Virus record (IMG/VR): IMGVR_UViG_3300030106_003321
Location: 1-26,569 of that record
Reading direction: 5' to 3' (one strand)
Source of the DNA: a virus
Length of the DNA stretch: 26,569 nucleotides
The position numbers were made by a program, and so were the translations under genes. Of this stretch, positions 1 through 7,996 are shown one piece after another (the stretch's first letter is position 1; every line of letters starts with the position of its first letter). The notes beneath the pieces are model-generated. The model did not search any database and was not told the DNA's origin. It worked only from the letters and a program-made list of their open reading frames with translations.

Positions 1-2
1 TT

Positions 3-1352
3 ACAAAGAATAAAGTCGAGGAGTGGATGAACGAAACAGGTTATGGAGCCAAGTTTCGTCAGGCACAAGAGGCTCTCGAAAACTACTCTTCTGAAATGGA
101 TAGGAAATGGTTGTCCTCTTTTGTTAAACAAAACCCGAAAGAACTTGCTGATTATGTTTTAAACTCTTCTCCTAAAAATATTACTAAGCTATTTGAAGAA
201 CTATATAGGTCTCCCGAATCTGTTATTAAGCAACAAAATATACGAGAGTTGGTTCTAAGGAATATTGCAAGAGAACTAGGGGACGGTGATACACTCTCAA
301 AAAACAAAAACTGGAAACGCTATATCAAGAAATATGAGGATCAACTAGAAGTTATTTTTCCTGCAAGTAAGTTCAAGCAGTTTAAATCGTATGATAATTT
401 CCTAGAAACTACGCAAGCCAGACTAGCAGAACTAGATGGGGAATTTAAAGCACTAGAAAAAAAGATAAACAAACCCGTTCTGAACTTTGTTAGTGACTTT
501 ATAGACGCCTCTGCTAGTAAAATACGAAGCCAAGATAATGCCGCTTTAGATCAAGTGGCAGATATTTTAAAAGAATACCCAGAACTACAACCTATGATAA
601 CTGGGATCTTTAAAGATCGTCTTAAAGCTCGGTTTGAAAGACAAAGTTTACAACAAACAGGGACTCAAGGACGCGAAGGAGAATTCTTAAAAGGAGCTTT
701 TGATTACGATGCGTTTGAGCAATGGGTTAGTGGAGCCTATTCATCCGGTCCAACAGGAACGAATGACCTAGGACGGAACTTGGGTAAACTTTTAGGAAAA
801 GAACAAGGAAATTTGTACGCAAAAGATCTTAGGCTCTTTAATGTGGCTCTTCAAAGAGCTCAAGATCGTAGACCAAAAGGCCCTCTTCCTCAGGGGGCTA
901 CCGCTACTGGGGTACGTGATGAGATCATGAATCTATTTGCCACGATTCAAAGAGTGGTTTTTTCTCCATTAAGTCTAATTAGTAGACGAGTTACTGTAGG
1001 TAAAGAGAAGGTGGGAGAAAGGGCTGTAGACAATTTACTAGAAATATTAGTTGACCCAAGTAAACTGCGAAGACTAATGATGGCCACAAAAACAAGAGCT
1101 ACAGCAAGTGAGTGGTTGGTATTTTTAGCGGCGGTGGCTGAATCACGCAGCGTGGATATAGGATCAGAGAAAAACAGAAACTCTGTTGATCGTGATGCTA
1201 GAAGAATATTAAAGTTGGTTGGTGAAGAACCTGATCCTATAGGAAAAATGCTTGAAGATATTCATATAACTTCGCCTATTGTAGGACCCATTTCACGAGT
1301 TCCAAACCGTATAGACGAGCTTTGGGGCGAACTTAGTTGGGGAGAAGAATAA
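3..1352 (+). CDS. C-terminal part of a large phage protein, likely virion-associated (5' partial)
   Basis: The frame is open to the left edge of the window with no stop before the first Met at 27, so this is most likely the 3' part of a longer gene. The visible 440-odd residues are charged and mostly helical, with no signal peptide, membrane segment or catalytic motif that I recognise. The C-terminal third (about residues 300-380 counted from Met 27) has a hydrophobic-basic pattern around VFSPLSLISRRVTVGKEKVG and LVDPSKLRRLMMATKTRA. That pattern resembles the C-terminal region of very large phage internal or ejected virion proteins, but the likeness is weak. The next gene starts in its stop codon (ATG at 1352), as in a translationally coupled late operon. 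Virion role is inferred from the two structural-looking neighbours and from position opposite the early region. Confidence 0.6.
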   Translation, partial: TKNKVEEWMNETGYGAKFRQAQEALENYSSEMDRKWLSSFVKQNPKELADYVLNSSPKNITKLFEELYRSPESVIKQQNIRELVLRNIARELGDGDTLSKNKNWKRYIKKYEDQLEVIFPASKFKQFKSYDNFLETTQARLAELDGEFKALEKKINKPVLNFVSDFIDASASKIRSQDNAALDQVADILKEYPELQPMITGIFKDRLKARFERQSLQQTGTQGREGEFLKGAFDYDAFEQWVSGAYSSGPTGTNDLGRNLGKLLGKEQGNLYAKDLRLFNVALQRAQDRRPKGPLPQGATATGVRDEIMNLFATIQRVVFSPLSLISRRVTVGKEKVGERAVDNLLEILVDPSKLRRLMMATKTRATASEWLVFLAAVAESRSVDIGSEKNRNSVDRDARRILKLVGEEPDPIGKMLEDIHITSPIVGPISRVPNRIDELWGELSWGEE

Positions 1353-3403
1353 TGGCTAGGCGTTACTCAGGTATGGGTTCAGGTATAGGTAGCTTTGGTC
1401 CTGGTCCTGCTTCAGGAACCTCTGGGTATGGGGGATCTCCAAGCTATGGAGACCAACAAACCGATCTATCGGGCTACGTTCGTGACGAAGACCTCGTTGA
1501 TTATACAACTCAGGCTGACCTAGACGCAGCTACCCAAGGGTTTGCAACTCAAGACGATATTGATGCGGCTGTTGCGGGTTCAGCAATTGATCGTGATGCA
1601 TTAATCCAGGATATCTTAGATCAGGTTTTTGCAGGCGGTGACATGGGGGCGTTTGATGACCCCATGGGTATGGGAGGTATGGGTCAAAGCGAAATCACTC
1701 AGATTGTTGAGGATTGGATTGCTAATAATGCAGACACCCTCACTGATCAACAGATGCGTGATTATGTGGATGCCCAGCTTATTTCAGAAGATCGTATCCA
1801 GCAGTTAGTTGCTGACGGAACTCTTTCACAAGACCAAGTAGACCAGTGGATAGGAGAAGCTACTGAAGATATCTTAAGCGAAGTGGAACAAGATATTGAA
1901 GACGCCACTTCCGAGTTTATGACCGCAGAGGAAATTGATGAAGCGATTGCTAATGGCACGCTTACTGCCGAGGACGTACAACAGCTTATAGATGATGGGT
2001 TACTTGACGATGAGCATATTCAAAATCTTATTGCTCAAGAAATGCTCTCGGAAGACCAGATTGCTGGGTTAATTCAAGATCAGGTCATTACGCAAGAACA
2101 AGTAGATCAATGGATTGCAGATGCCACAAGTGAATTTTTAACCCCTGAAGAAATAGATGATCTAATTGCTAATGGCACACTAACCCCTGAACAAATCCAA
2201 GACCTCATAGATAATGGTTTGTTAGACGAACAGCAAATCCAAGAGCTTATTGCTCAAGAAATGCTTTCGGAAGACCAGATCTCTAGGTTAATTCAAGATC
2301 AGGTCATTACCCAAGATCAAGTAGATCAATGGATTGCGGATGCTACGGGTGAGTTTTTAACCCCAGAACAAATAGATGAAATGATTGCTTCGGGAACCTT
2401 AACCCCTGAAGAAATACAAAATCTTTTAGATACTCAAGTCTTAAGTGAAGAACAGATTCTCGAACTGGTTCGTACGGAACAGTTAAGTGAAGACCAAGTA
2501 GCCGCGCTGGTTGAAGCAGGAACTATAACTCAAGAAGATATAGATCAGATTCTAAGTACTACGTTAGATGATTATACTACTCTTGCTGAATTAGAAGAAC
2601 GACTGGCCGGTTACTTAACCCCAGAACAACTTGCCGAGTATGGTTATCTAACCCCAGAACAACTTGCCGAGTACGGATACCTAACTCAAGAAGAGTTCCA
2701 AGCGGGACTCCCTAATATGGAGGACTACGATCAAGTGATCGGGGATCTCCAAACGCAGCTGGGTTCTTTAGAAGATAAATATGCAAATGCTCAAACTCAA
2801 TATGAAGCAGATGCCGCGCAAGCACAAATTGAACAAACCAGAGGTGAGCTAGATTCTTATTTCGATGCAGCACAACCTTCGGGTCCTCGTACAGGAAGCA
2901 CTTCAGAATTTGAAGCAGTCGAAGGTTCAAGTCCTATGTCTAATTTAATAGGACAACAACGTGCGAGTGCTGGTCAAGATCCATATACTAGTTACCTACA
3001 GAGTTTCACACCAACATACAGTGATTGGGAACAGCCCATGAGCATGGACGATCTTCGTTCGATGCGAGGTCCTGGTCCACAATTCGATTATCCGAACCCT
3101 TTCTTCGATCAAGCCCCCGACTACACTACATTTGATCCTTGGAGTGGTAGCACAGTTGGTGGCGCAGGGGGTGGTGGAGCAATAGGTGGCGCGGGACAAG
3201 GAACCCCAATTGGGGGAGTGGGCTCTTATAATCAAGGAGGAGCCGTTAATCAGCCACAGCAATCTACTATGTTAAATGGAAATTCTTTAGTAGATCAACG
3301 GCCTAATCAAAATAATCAAGGTATCATGGGGGCATTAAATTTTCAAACAAATGTAGCGCCTTTTCAAAATGCCTTTCGACCTAACGTAAAGAGGAACCGA
3401 TAA
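1352..3403 (+). CDS. Helical-repeat phage protein with 14-residue LTPEqI repeats (683 aa)
   Basis: I chose ATG 1352 because it shares its A with the preceding TAA and has GGGGAGAAG upstream; an in-frame TTG at 1337 is less likely. The N-terminus (about residues 1-110) is Gly/Ser/Met-rich and looks disordered. Residues about 143-401 consist of repeats of about 14 residues with the pattern L-[TS]-[PE]-E-[QE]-I-x-x-L-I-x-x-G/Q-x, for example LTPEEIDDLIANGT. Four such units plus a 17-residue unit (ITQ..VDQWIADATxEF) form a 73-residue higher-order repeat. Two LTPEQLAEYGY copies follow at residues 422-443. The C-terminal 200 residues are Gln/Pro/Gly-rich. Composition is very acidic. No known enzyme fold is apparent. 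It is probably a virion or scaffold-like protein by position between two structural-looking genes; function is unknown. Confidence 0.8.
   Translation: MARRYSGMGSGIGSFGPGPASGTSGYGGSPSYGDQQTDLSGYVRDEDLVDYTTQADLDAATQGFATQDDIDAAVAGSAIDRDALIQDILDQVFAGGDMGAFDDPMGMGGMGQSEITQIVEDWIANNADTLTDQQMRDYVDAQLISEDRIQQLVADGTLSQDQVDQWIGEATEDILSEVEQDIEDATSEFMTAEEIDEAIANGTLTAEDVQQLIDDGLLDDEHIQNLIAQEMLSEDQIAGLIQDQVITQEQVDQWIADATSEFLTPEEIDDLIANGTLTPEQIQDLIDNGLLDEQQIQELIAQEMLSEDQISRLIQDQVITQDQVDQWIADATGEFLTPEQIDEMIASGTLTPEEIQNLLDTQVLSEEQILELVRTEQLSEDQVAALVEAGTITQEDIDQILSTTLDDYTTLAELEERLAGYLTPEQLAEYGYLTPEQLAEYGYLTQEEFQAGLPNMEDYDQVIGDLQTQLGSLEDKYANAQTQYEADAAQAQIEQTRGELDSYFDAAQPSGPRTGSTSEFEAVEGSSPMSNLIGQQRASAGQDPYTSYLQSFTPTYSDWEQPMSMDDLRSMRGPGPQFDYPNPFFDQAPDYTTFDPWSGSTVGGAGGGGAIGGAGQGTPIGGVGSYNQGGAVNQPQQSTMLNGNSLVDQRPNQNNQGIMGALNFQTNVAPFQNAFRPNVKRNR
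1778..2554 (+). repeat. Coding repeats: 14-residue units within a 219-bp (73-aa) superrepeat
   Basis: The DNA is repetitive as well as the protein. CTTATTGCTCAAGAAATGCT occurs at 2027 and again at 2246, exactly 219 bp apart and in frame, and the flanking sequence is nearly identical for over 100 bp. A more diverged copy lies upstream (from 1778). The near identity of two copies suggests recent duplication or ongoing homogenisation by recombination. Confidence 0.85.
2615..2680 (+). repeat. Tandem 33-bp direct repeat (2 copies)
   Basis: Two adjacent 33-bp units (2615-2647 and 2648-2680) each encode LTPEQLAEYGY and differ at only a few positions. This is the least diverged part of the repeat domain and probably the most recent slippage duplication. 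Confidence 0.85.
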
Positions 3404-4452
3404 TGCCTTTAAATACACGAATACCATCAGGTGCAATGTCAAGGGGTCTCGGTTCCTTAAGAAGAAGAAGAGGGACACCTCGAGGAAGGGGGCTTCCTCC
3501 TTCTGAGACTCGGAGAGGTGGCAGAAGTACAAGAATGGGATCACCACCTAGACGTTCAGGAGGACTAGCTAGTTTAAGTCGCGGCCAACAAAGTTTGTTA
3601 CGAGGTGCTCAAGAGCACGCAAGAAACACAGGTCAAAATCCTGCGGCTCTACAAGAGCTAACTGCACGGCATGGGAATATGCTTCCAAGCCGCCCACCAC
3701 CGCCACCAAGACAAATGCCTTCGCAAATGATGCGGAATGGAGGTTCTATGGCTAACGCCGTAGACCCCGCAAATTTGTCTCCCGAAATTCTGGAAATGAT
3801 AGAAGAACTTATCGCTTCTGGGGAATTGGGAGAAGATTTAAATCTTAGTGTCTTGCCCGATAAAGTAAGTAGAGCAAGACTTGAAAATGATGCAATCGAA
3901 GCGAGTGCTCTCGTAAGAGACCGAGATACAAAAAGCAGATTAGAGAACCTTCGAAACCGTCAAGGAAGGAACAATCAATTTGTACCCCGTCTATCGCGAG
4001 GCGGTGTTCCTATGTTAGCTAATGGTCAAGCGGTTCCCCCACAAATAGCAAAAACGGGGGGTGCTCGTTTAGATGCTATGCGTGGAGCGGGAGGACCACC
4101 AATGGGAGGACCACCAATGGGAGGACCACCAATGGGAGGACCACCTCCACCACCAATGGCCCCACCACCAATGGCCCCACCACCACAATTAGCGGGTGGA
4201 ATGCCTCCTATGATGCCCCGAGAAGAAGAACCTATTGAAGAGGAAGGGGGTATTTCTGGGTTGCCTACGGCAATAGTTGACACTCTAGTCAGTAACACCT
4301 CTGGTGTAGATGAAGCTCTAGCGGTTCTTGATGAAGCGCGGAATGAACTGATCAGTATTGCTGGAGAAGAAGACGTTGCTATGGAAGATGAAGGAATGCT
4401 AATGGGAGAAGAGGAAGAGATTGGTGGAATGCTAGAAGCAATGTTAGGGTAG
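3403..4452 (+). CDS. Low-complexity phage protein: basic N-terminus, Pro/Gly/Met tract, acidic C-terminus (349 aa)
   Basis: The ATG overlaps the previous stop by one base (TAATG), so translation is probably coupled. Residues 1-100 are rich in Arg, Gly, Ser and Pro with a strong positive charge (SLRRRRGTPRGRGLPP) and could bind nucleic acid. Around residues 130-190 is a helical segment beginning LSPEILEMIEELIASGELGE. Its L-x-P-E-I-L-E-M-I-E-E-L-I pattern is close to the repeat unit of the upstream protein. Residues about 226-270 are GGPPMGGPPMGG and PPPMAPPP tracts, and the last 60 residues are strongly acidic with many Met and Glu. I recognise no domain. The position at the end of the virion-like block suggests a structural or internal protein; this is inference. 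Confidence 0.75.
   Translation: MPLNTRIPSGAMSRGLGSLRRRRGTPRGRGLPPSETRRGGRSTRMGSPPRRSGGLASLSRGQQSLLRGAQEHARNTGQNPAALQELTARHGNMLPSRPPPPPRQMPSQMMRNGGSMANAVDPANLSPEILEMIEELIASGELGEDLNLSVLPDKVSRARLENDAIEASALVRDRDTKSRLENLRNRQGRNNQFVPRLSRGGVPMLANGQAVPPQIAKTGGARLDAMRGAGGPPMGGPPMGGPPMGGPPPPPMAPPPMAPPPQLAGGMPPMMPREEEPIEEEGGISGLPTAIVDTLVSNTSGVDEALAVLDEARNELISIAGEEDVAMEDEGMLMGEEEEIGGMLEAMLG
4090..4145 (+). repeat. 15-bp tandem repeat GGAGGACCACCAATG (3 full copies plus 11 bp)
   Basis: Perfect tandem units start at 4090, 4105 and 4120, with a partial copy at 4135, and encode the GGPPM tract. A related CCACCACCAATGGCC repeat follows to about 4190. Such tracts change length easily by slippage. Confidence 0.9.
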
Positions 4453-4454
4453 AG

Positions 4455-5897
4455 TTACGTAATCCACTCTTTCCATTTCTCGTCACCAAGCACTTCTTGG
4501 GCTAGGTTTAATTTGTTTCGGAGGGCCTTGACGATCTTTTCGTCAACGGTGTCCTTCGATACAAGATCCACATACGTTACTTTATTTGCCTGACCTATTC
4601 GGTGGGCGCGGTCTTCAGACTGAAGCCGCTTCTCTAAATCAAAGTTATTAGAGTAGTAAATTACGTTCTGGGCTTCCGTTAATGTGATTCCATAACCCCC
4701 TGTCTGGGTGTTACCCACAAAATACATAAGATCAGAGTCAGGATCTTGAAACCTTCGAATAACTTGTTCTCGTTCCTCGTCCGAAGTGTCTCCAAAATAC
4801 GCAGCTACTGAAGCTGCTCCAAATAATTCCTGAAGGGTGCGTACAATCTCCCGAATATTGTGCCGATAGTTAGCCCAAATAATAACCTTCCCTTGCATCT
4901 CTCCTAAGACGTTAATTAATTCATCCATTCGATTGTTTTCAATCTCAGATTCAACCCCTTCGTCGGTCTTTACAAAACCACAAACGACTTGGTGTAACCG
5001 CAACATCTGCGTTAAGACATTATTAGCAGAGATTAGTTCTGTGTTCTGTAGCTCCGTGATGGCATACTCTTTTAACTCTTTGTACATTTTACGTTGCTGA
5101 GGAGTCAGTTCTACGTCCCTACGTTCATAGACCTTACTAGGTAAGTCTAAGCACTCCTTCTTTAACACTCGAAACGAAAATCCGTCAACCTTATCGGATA
5201 ACTCATCCAGGTTTTGATACCCCACTACTTGTCTAAACGAACGCGCTCCAAAAGAACGGTTAATAATCTGGGCATAGTGGTTCTGGAACGAATAGAAAGA
5301 AGAGAAACCAAATAGCTCTGGGGCTAAGACTTCAGATTGACTGTAGAGATCCAAAGGGGATTGTGTAATAGGAAATCCTGTCAAGATACGACGATATGCT
5401 GTTTGTCGGGATAGTTTAATAAGAGCCTTGGTCCTTGCTGCTTTGTGGTTTTTAATCGTGGTGGATTCATCAATCACTAGTAGGGTTTTGTGGCTTAAGA
5501 TGAACTTTTCTGCAAAGGCAACTCCTTTACCCGTGCTAAAGGCTTCTACGTTCATCACAAGTATTTTTAATTCATCACAGATATCAAACAGACTAACTAG
5601 CTTATCTTTTTCCTTTTTTCGAGGTGCAGGACTCCATACCCCAATACGTGTGGGTACAGTTTCCGGTAAGTGTGTTGGTATTTCCCGTTCAGACCAGTTT
5701 CTATAGACCCCTTTGGGAGCAACGATGACAGCACCGTTAATTGCCCCTTTCCCATAGAGGATAGCCATGTTATCGATCAATACTTTCGACTTACCTGTCC
5801 CCATCTCCATGAAAAGAGCGTACTCTCGCTGGTTCCAGCTTTTTAGCAATGCCTCTTTTTGATGGGCGTAGGGTTCCGTTTTGAACTCGTATTTCAC
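4455..5897 (-). CDS. SNF2-type superfamily 2 helicase/ATPase
   Basis: This is a 480-aa SF2 motor with both RecA-like lobes. Motif I (Walker A) is MGTGKSKVL with GTGKS at 33-37, motif II is a DExx box in the form DEST at 143-146, and motif III is LTGFPIT. The C-terminal lobe carries GGYGITLTEAQNVIYYS and the SNF2 signature RLQSEDRAHRIGQ, followed by TYVDLVSKDTVDEKI. This arrangement is typical of compact phage SNF2-like helicases used in replication or recombination; chromatin-type accessory domains are absent. The start is GTG (MKYEF) with AGAAAGGA about 8 nt upstream. It is the only - strand gene here and its stop is 2 bp from the stop of the converging gene. Its upstream region is homologous to that of the terminase small subunit gene. 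Confidence 0.92.
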   Translation of the reverse strand: MKYEFKTEPYAHQKEALLKSWNQREYALFMEMGTGKSKVLIDNMAILYGKGAINGAVIVAPKGVYRNWSEREIPTHLPETVPTRIGVWSPAPRKKEKDKLVSLFDICDELKILVMNVEAFSTGKGVAFAEKFILSHKTLLVIDESTTIKNHKAARTKALIKLSRQTAYRRILTGFPITQSPLDLYSQSEVLAPELFGFSSFYSFQNHYAQIINRSFGARSFRQVVGYQNLDELSDKVDGFSFRVLKKECLDLPSKVYERRDVELTPQQRKMYKELKEYAITELQNTELISANNVLTQMLRLHQVVCGFVKTDEGVESEIENNRMDELINVLGEMQGKVIIWANYRHNIREIVRTLQELFGAASVAAYFGDTSDEEREQVIRRFQDPDSDLMYFVGNTQTGGYGITLTEAQNVIYYSNNFDLEKRLQSEDRAHRIGQANKVTYVDLVSKDTVDEKIVKALRNKLNLAQEVLGDEKWKEWIT

Positions 5898-6130
5898 CCG
5901 TGATCCTTTCTAAGCTCTCCGCGTATAATACTTTATAGAGAATATAAGAATAAATGCTTTTAATAATTTCTCTCGTGTCCTCATTATCTTACTAATAACT
6001 AATACGTTTTCTATTACTTCCTAGAAACCCACAGACTCTAGTAGTTTCGAGAGGTAGAGAACGATATTATTATTTCTATTACTCTATTAGCCTTCTAAGT
6101 TAGTTTTTTTAAAAAATTTTTATTTTTAAA
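5898..6130 (-). promoter_or_regulatory. Upstream region of the helicase gene; copy A of a diverged duplicated regulatory region
   Basis: This gene-free AT-rich stretch is homologous in reverse orientation to 25410-25656. A 25-bp block at 5991-6015 is identical to the complement of 25522-25546 (core on the - strand AACGTATTAGTTATTAGT). A second identical block, TTCTATTACTCTATT at 6074-6088, matches the complement of 25450-25464. The spacing between blocks is 58 bp here and 57 bp there. A long A/T tract lies at 6103-6128. Read in the helicase direction, the order is A/T tract, block 2, block 1, ATTTATTCT segment, Shine-Dalgarno, start. A promoter or operator is the simplest reading. An origin with an A/T unwinding tract is an alternative. 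Confidence 0.65.
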
Positions 6131-6215
6131 ATAGACTAATACGAAATAGGAGAAACCTACTGCTACGTTTCGTAACTACAGGTTTTCAAAATACAGCTAT
6201 AGGTTACTAAAGTCC

Positions 6216-6245
6216 TTTACTTTGCAAAGAAGCGTAGGCTAAGAT
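6216..6245 (+). promoter_or_regulatory. Promoter-like TTTACTTT element P1
   Basis: TTTACT at 6216-6221 is followed after 18 nt by TAAGAT at 6240-6245, and the first early gene starts 28 nt further on. The CCTTTACTTT box recurs before six other operons or positions in the window, which makes it more credible than a single sigma70-like match. From 6131 to 6215 I see no gene; a small TACG-TTT-CGTA inverted repeat lies near 6163. Confidence 0.6.
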
Positions 6246-6273
6246 AGTTCGGGTTATAAAGGAGAAAGTATAT

Positions 6274-6615
6274 ATGACCGTTTTTATTGTCCAAGAAGTG
6301 TCTGGACGTAATGTAATTCCAGCCAAGAAGTATGGCGATTTAAAACTGCTTCTCCCTGAAAGGACGAATCTTATGCTTTCTACTGCCCCGACAGTACGGA
6401 AGTTGCGTCGTGAGCTATCTGAATATAGTGATGAGGATTACCTACTCTTAATGGGGGATCCTGCTGCTATTGGTTTAGCCTGTGCGGTTGCGGCGTCTAC
6501 TAATCAGGGTAGGTTTAAGATTCTTAAATGGGATAGGCAAGAATCCGTGTATTATCCCGTCAATATTAACCTCTTTGAGAAAGGGGAGACAGAGTTAGGA
6601 GAACTACATGTCTGA
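6274..6615 (+). CDS. Small conserved-looking early phage protein, unknown function (113 aa)
   Basis: First gene of the rightward early region, preceded by ATAAAGGAGAAAG. The protein is a compact alpha/beta chain: MTVFIVQEVSGRNVIPAKKYG at the N-terminus, a strand with LLPERTNLMLS, a helix with PTVRKLRRELSEYSDEDYLLLMGDPAAIGLACAVAA, and an aromatic C-terminus with FKILKWDRQESVYYPV. The GDPAAIGLA segment followed by GRFKILKWDRQ has the look of a conserved phage family that sits at the head of replication operons, but I cannot name it or a reaction. It overlaps the next gene by 8 bp. Confidence 0.8.
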   Translation: MTVFIVQEVSGRNVIPAKKYGDLKLLLPERTNLMLSTAPTVRKLRRELSEYSDEDYLLLMGDPAAIGLACAVAASTNQGRFKILKWDRQESVYYPVNINLFEKGETELGELHV

Positions 6616-7183
6616 CTTGACATTTGAAGAACTAACAGGGACAGCTTCGGTAGAAGAGTGGACGGAGCAGTCCTCGAATGAGGAACTCGCTTCCATATCC
6701 GGTCTAGCGCAACAGCTCTTAGTTGTTCAAAAGGATATAGAAGAAAAGAAATTAGAGTTAAAGGAACTAGAGAACCAGTTTCGACAGATTTCTGAAAGCT
6801 CTTTACCAGAAGCATTGCAGTCGGCAAATTTATCTGAGATCGTTTTAAGTGATGGAACCAAACTTAGCGTATCTCCCTTTTATAAGGGACATATCTCGGA
6901 GAAAAACCGACCCGCTGCATTAGATTGGCTTATGCAAAATGGCCACGGGGGGCTTATTAAGAACGAGATTTCATTAAAGTTCGGTAGAGATGAGGACGAA
7001 CGTGCTCAGGATACTATCGCCTCGTTACAACAACGAGGTCTTTCACCGAGCGTTAAGCAAGGAGTTCATGCACAGACACTTAATGCGTTTGTGAAGGAGC
7101 AGCTCACGAACGGAAAGGATCTTCCTTCCGAAATATTCGGGATATACGTGGGGTCCCGCGCCAAAATAGAGAGAAAGAGGTAA
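6608..7183 (+). CDS. Phage replication-operon protein with N-terminal coiled coil (191 aa)
   Basis: Starts inside the end of the previous gene. Residues about 30-60 form a probable coiled coil (QQLLVVQKDIEEKKLELKEL), followed by a domain around LSDGTKLSVSPFYKGHI and then RPAALDWLMQNGHGGLIKNE. The C-terminus contains VHAQTLNAFVKEQLTNGKDLP and IFGIYVGSRAKI. This layout is familiar from small phage proteins encoded next to an SSB-like gene, which suggests a DNA-binding or replication accessory role. No catalytic motif is visible and the function is unassigned. It lies 5 bp upstream of the SSB-like gene. Confidence 0.75.
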   Translation: MSDLTFEELTGTASVEEWTEQSSNEELASISGLAQQLLVVQKDIEEKKLELKELENQFRQISESSLPEALQSANLSEIVLSDGTKLSVSPFYKGHISEKNRPAALDWLMQNGHGGLIKNEISLKFGRDEDERAQDTIASLQQRGLSPSVKQGVHAQTLNAFVKEQLTNGKDLPSEIFGIYVGSRAKIERKR

Positions 7184-7188
7184 CTCAT

Positions 7189-7977
7189 ATGGCTACGAAA
7201 GAAGTAGCGAAAGCTACAGCAGGAGAGGTACTTGTCTTAGATGATGATGACCTTTTATCTGAAGGAACTGGTTTAGAGTCGGTTGGTACTGAAGACTATG
7301 CTCTACCTTTCCTCCGGATAATTCAGTCGGGTTCGCCACAGTTAAAAAAGAGCGATCCGAATAAATATATTGACGGTGCTGAAGAGGGAATGTTGTTTAA
7401 CACTCTTACGAACGAGTACTACAAGGGTGACGAAGGGGTGGCCGTGATCCCCTGTGCTTATACCAAGAAGTACATCGAATGGGTTCCGATTAATAAGGGA
7501 GGAGGATTCGTACGAGACGATCATTCTGCCACGGTTATGAACCAGACTAAGAAGAGCGAAAATGGAAAGTTTCTATTACCTAATGAGAATGAGATTGTAG
7601 AAACATCTCAGTACTTTCTTATACTGGTAGAAGACGAAGAGAATCCTCAACAGATTCTCCTTAGTTGCACGTCGACCCAATTAACGTTTGCTAGACGTTG
7701 GAACACCATGCTGCGCACTGCACAGGTAAAAAATAAAGAAGGCACTTCGGTTCTCGCACCTATGTTTTCTTACATTTACCGTTTAAAGACGGCAGCACAG
7801 TCAAATAACTTCGGGACTTGGCATGGATTATCCATTGAACGAGAACGACCAACCCCATTGCCTATAGCACGAATAGCGAAAGACTTCATGGTAGCCGCAA
7901 GAGCTGGTGAAGTAGAAGTAAAACAAGAGGGTGCTCTCGACGAAGTTGAGGATGAGAATTCGAAAATACCATTTTAA
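7189..7977 (+). CDS. Putative single-stranded DNA-binding protein with SSB-like acidic IPF tail
   Basis: The 262-aa protein has an acidic N-terminal linker (LVLDDDDLLSEG), a central beta-rich region (about residues 30-220) that could be an OB-like fold, and an acidic C-terminus ending DEVEDENSKIPF. Bacterial SSB proteins end in a closely similar acidic tip (DDDIPF in E. coli), which docks onto partner proteins, so the tail supports an SSB role. Motifs in the core include EDYALPFLRIIQSGSPQLK, GVAVIPCAYTKKYIEW and LLSCTSTQLTFARRWNTML. It sits directly before the primase and helicase genes. The core fold was not confirmed, so SSB is inferred from tail, size and context. Confidence 0.7.
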   Translation: MATKEVAKATAGEVLVLDDDDLLSEGTGLESVGTEDYALPFLRIIQSGSPQLKKSDPNKYIDGAEEGMLFNTLTNEYYKGDEGVAVIPCAYTKKYIEWVPINKGGGFVRDDHSATVMNQTKKSENGKFLLPNENEIVETSQYFLILVEDEENPQQILLSCTSTQLTFARRWNTMLRTAQVKNKEGTSVLAPMFSYIYRLKTAAQSNNFGTWHGLSIERERPTPLPIARIAKDFMVAARAGEVEVKQEGALDEVEDENSKIPF

Positions 7978-7996
7978 TAAAGTAGAAAGGTGATAG

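Noticed and set aside
1762-1959. Open frame on the - strand in the repeat gene
   Set aside because: Created by the repetitive + strand codons (Ser/Ile-rich antisense translation); no ribosome-binding site.
4026-4298. Gly/Pro/Ile-rich open frame on the - strand
   Set aside because: Antisense of the GGPPM tandem repeat; no independent evidence of coding.
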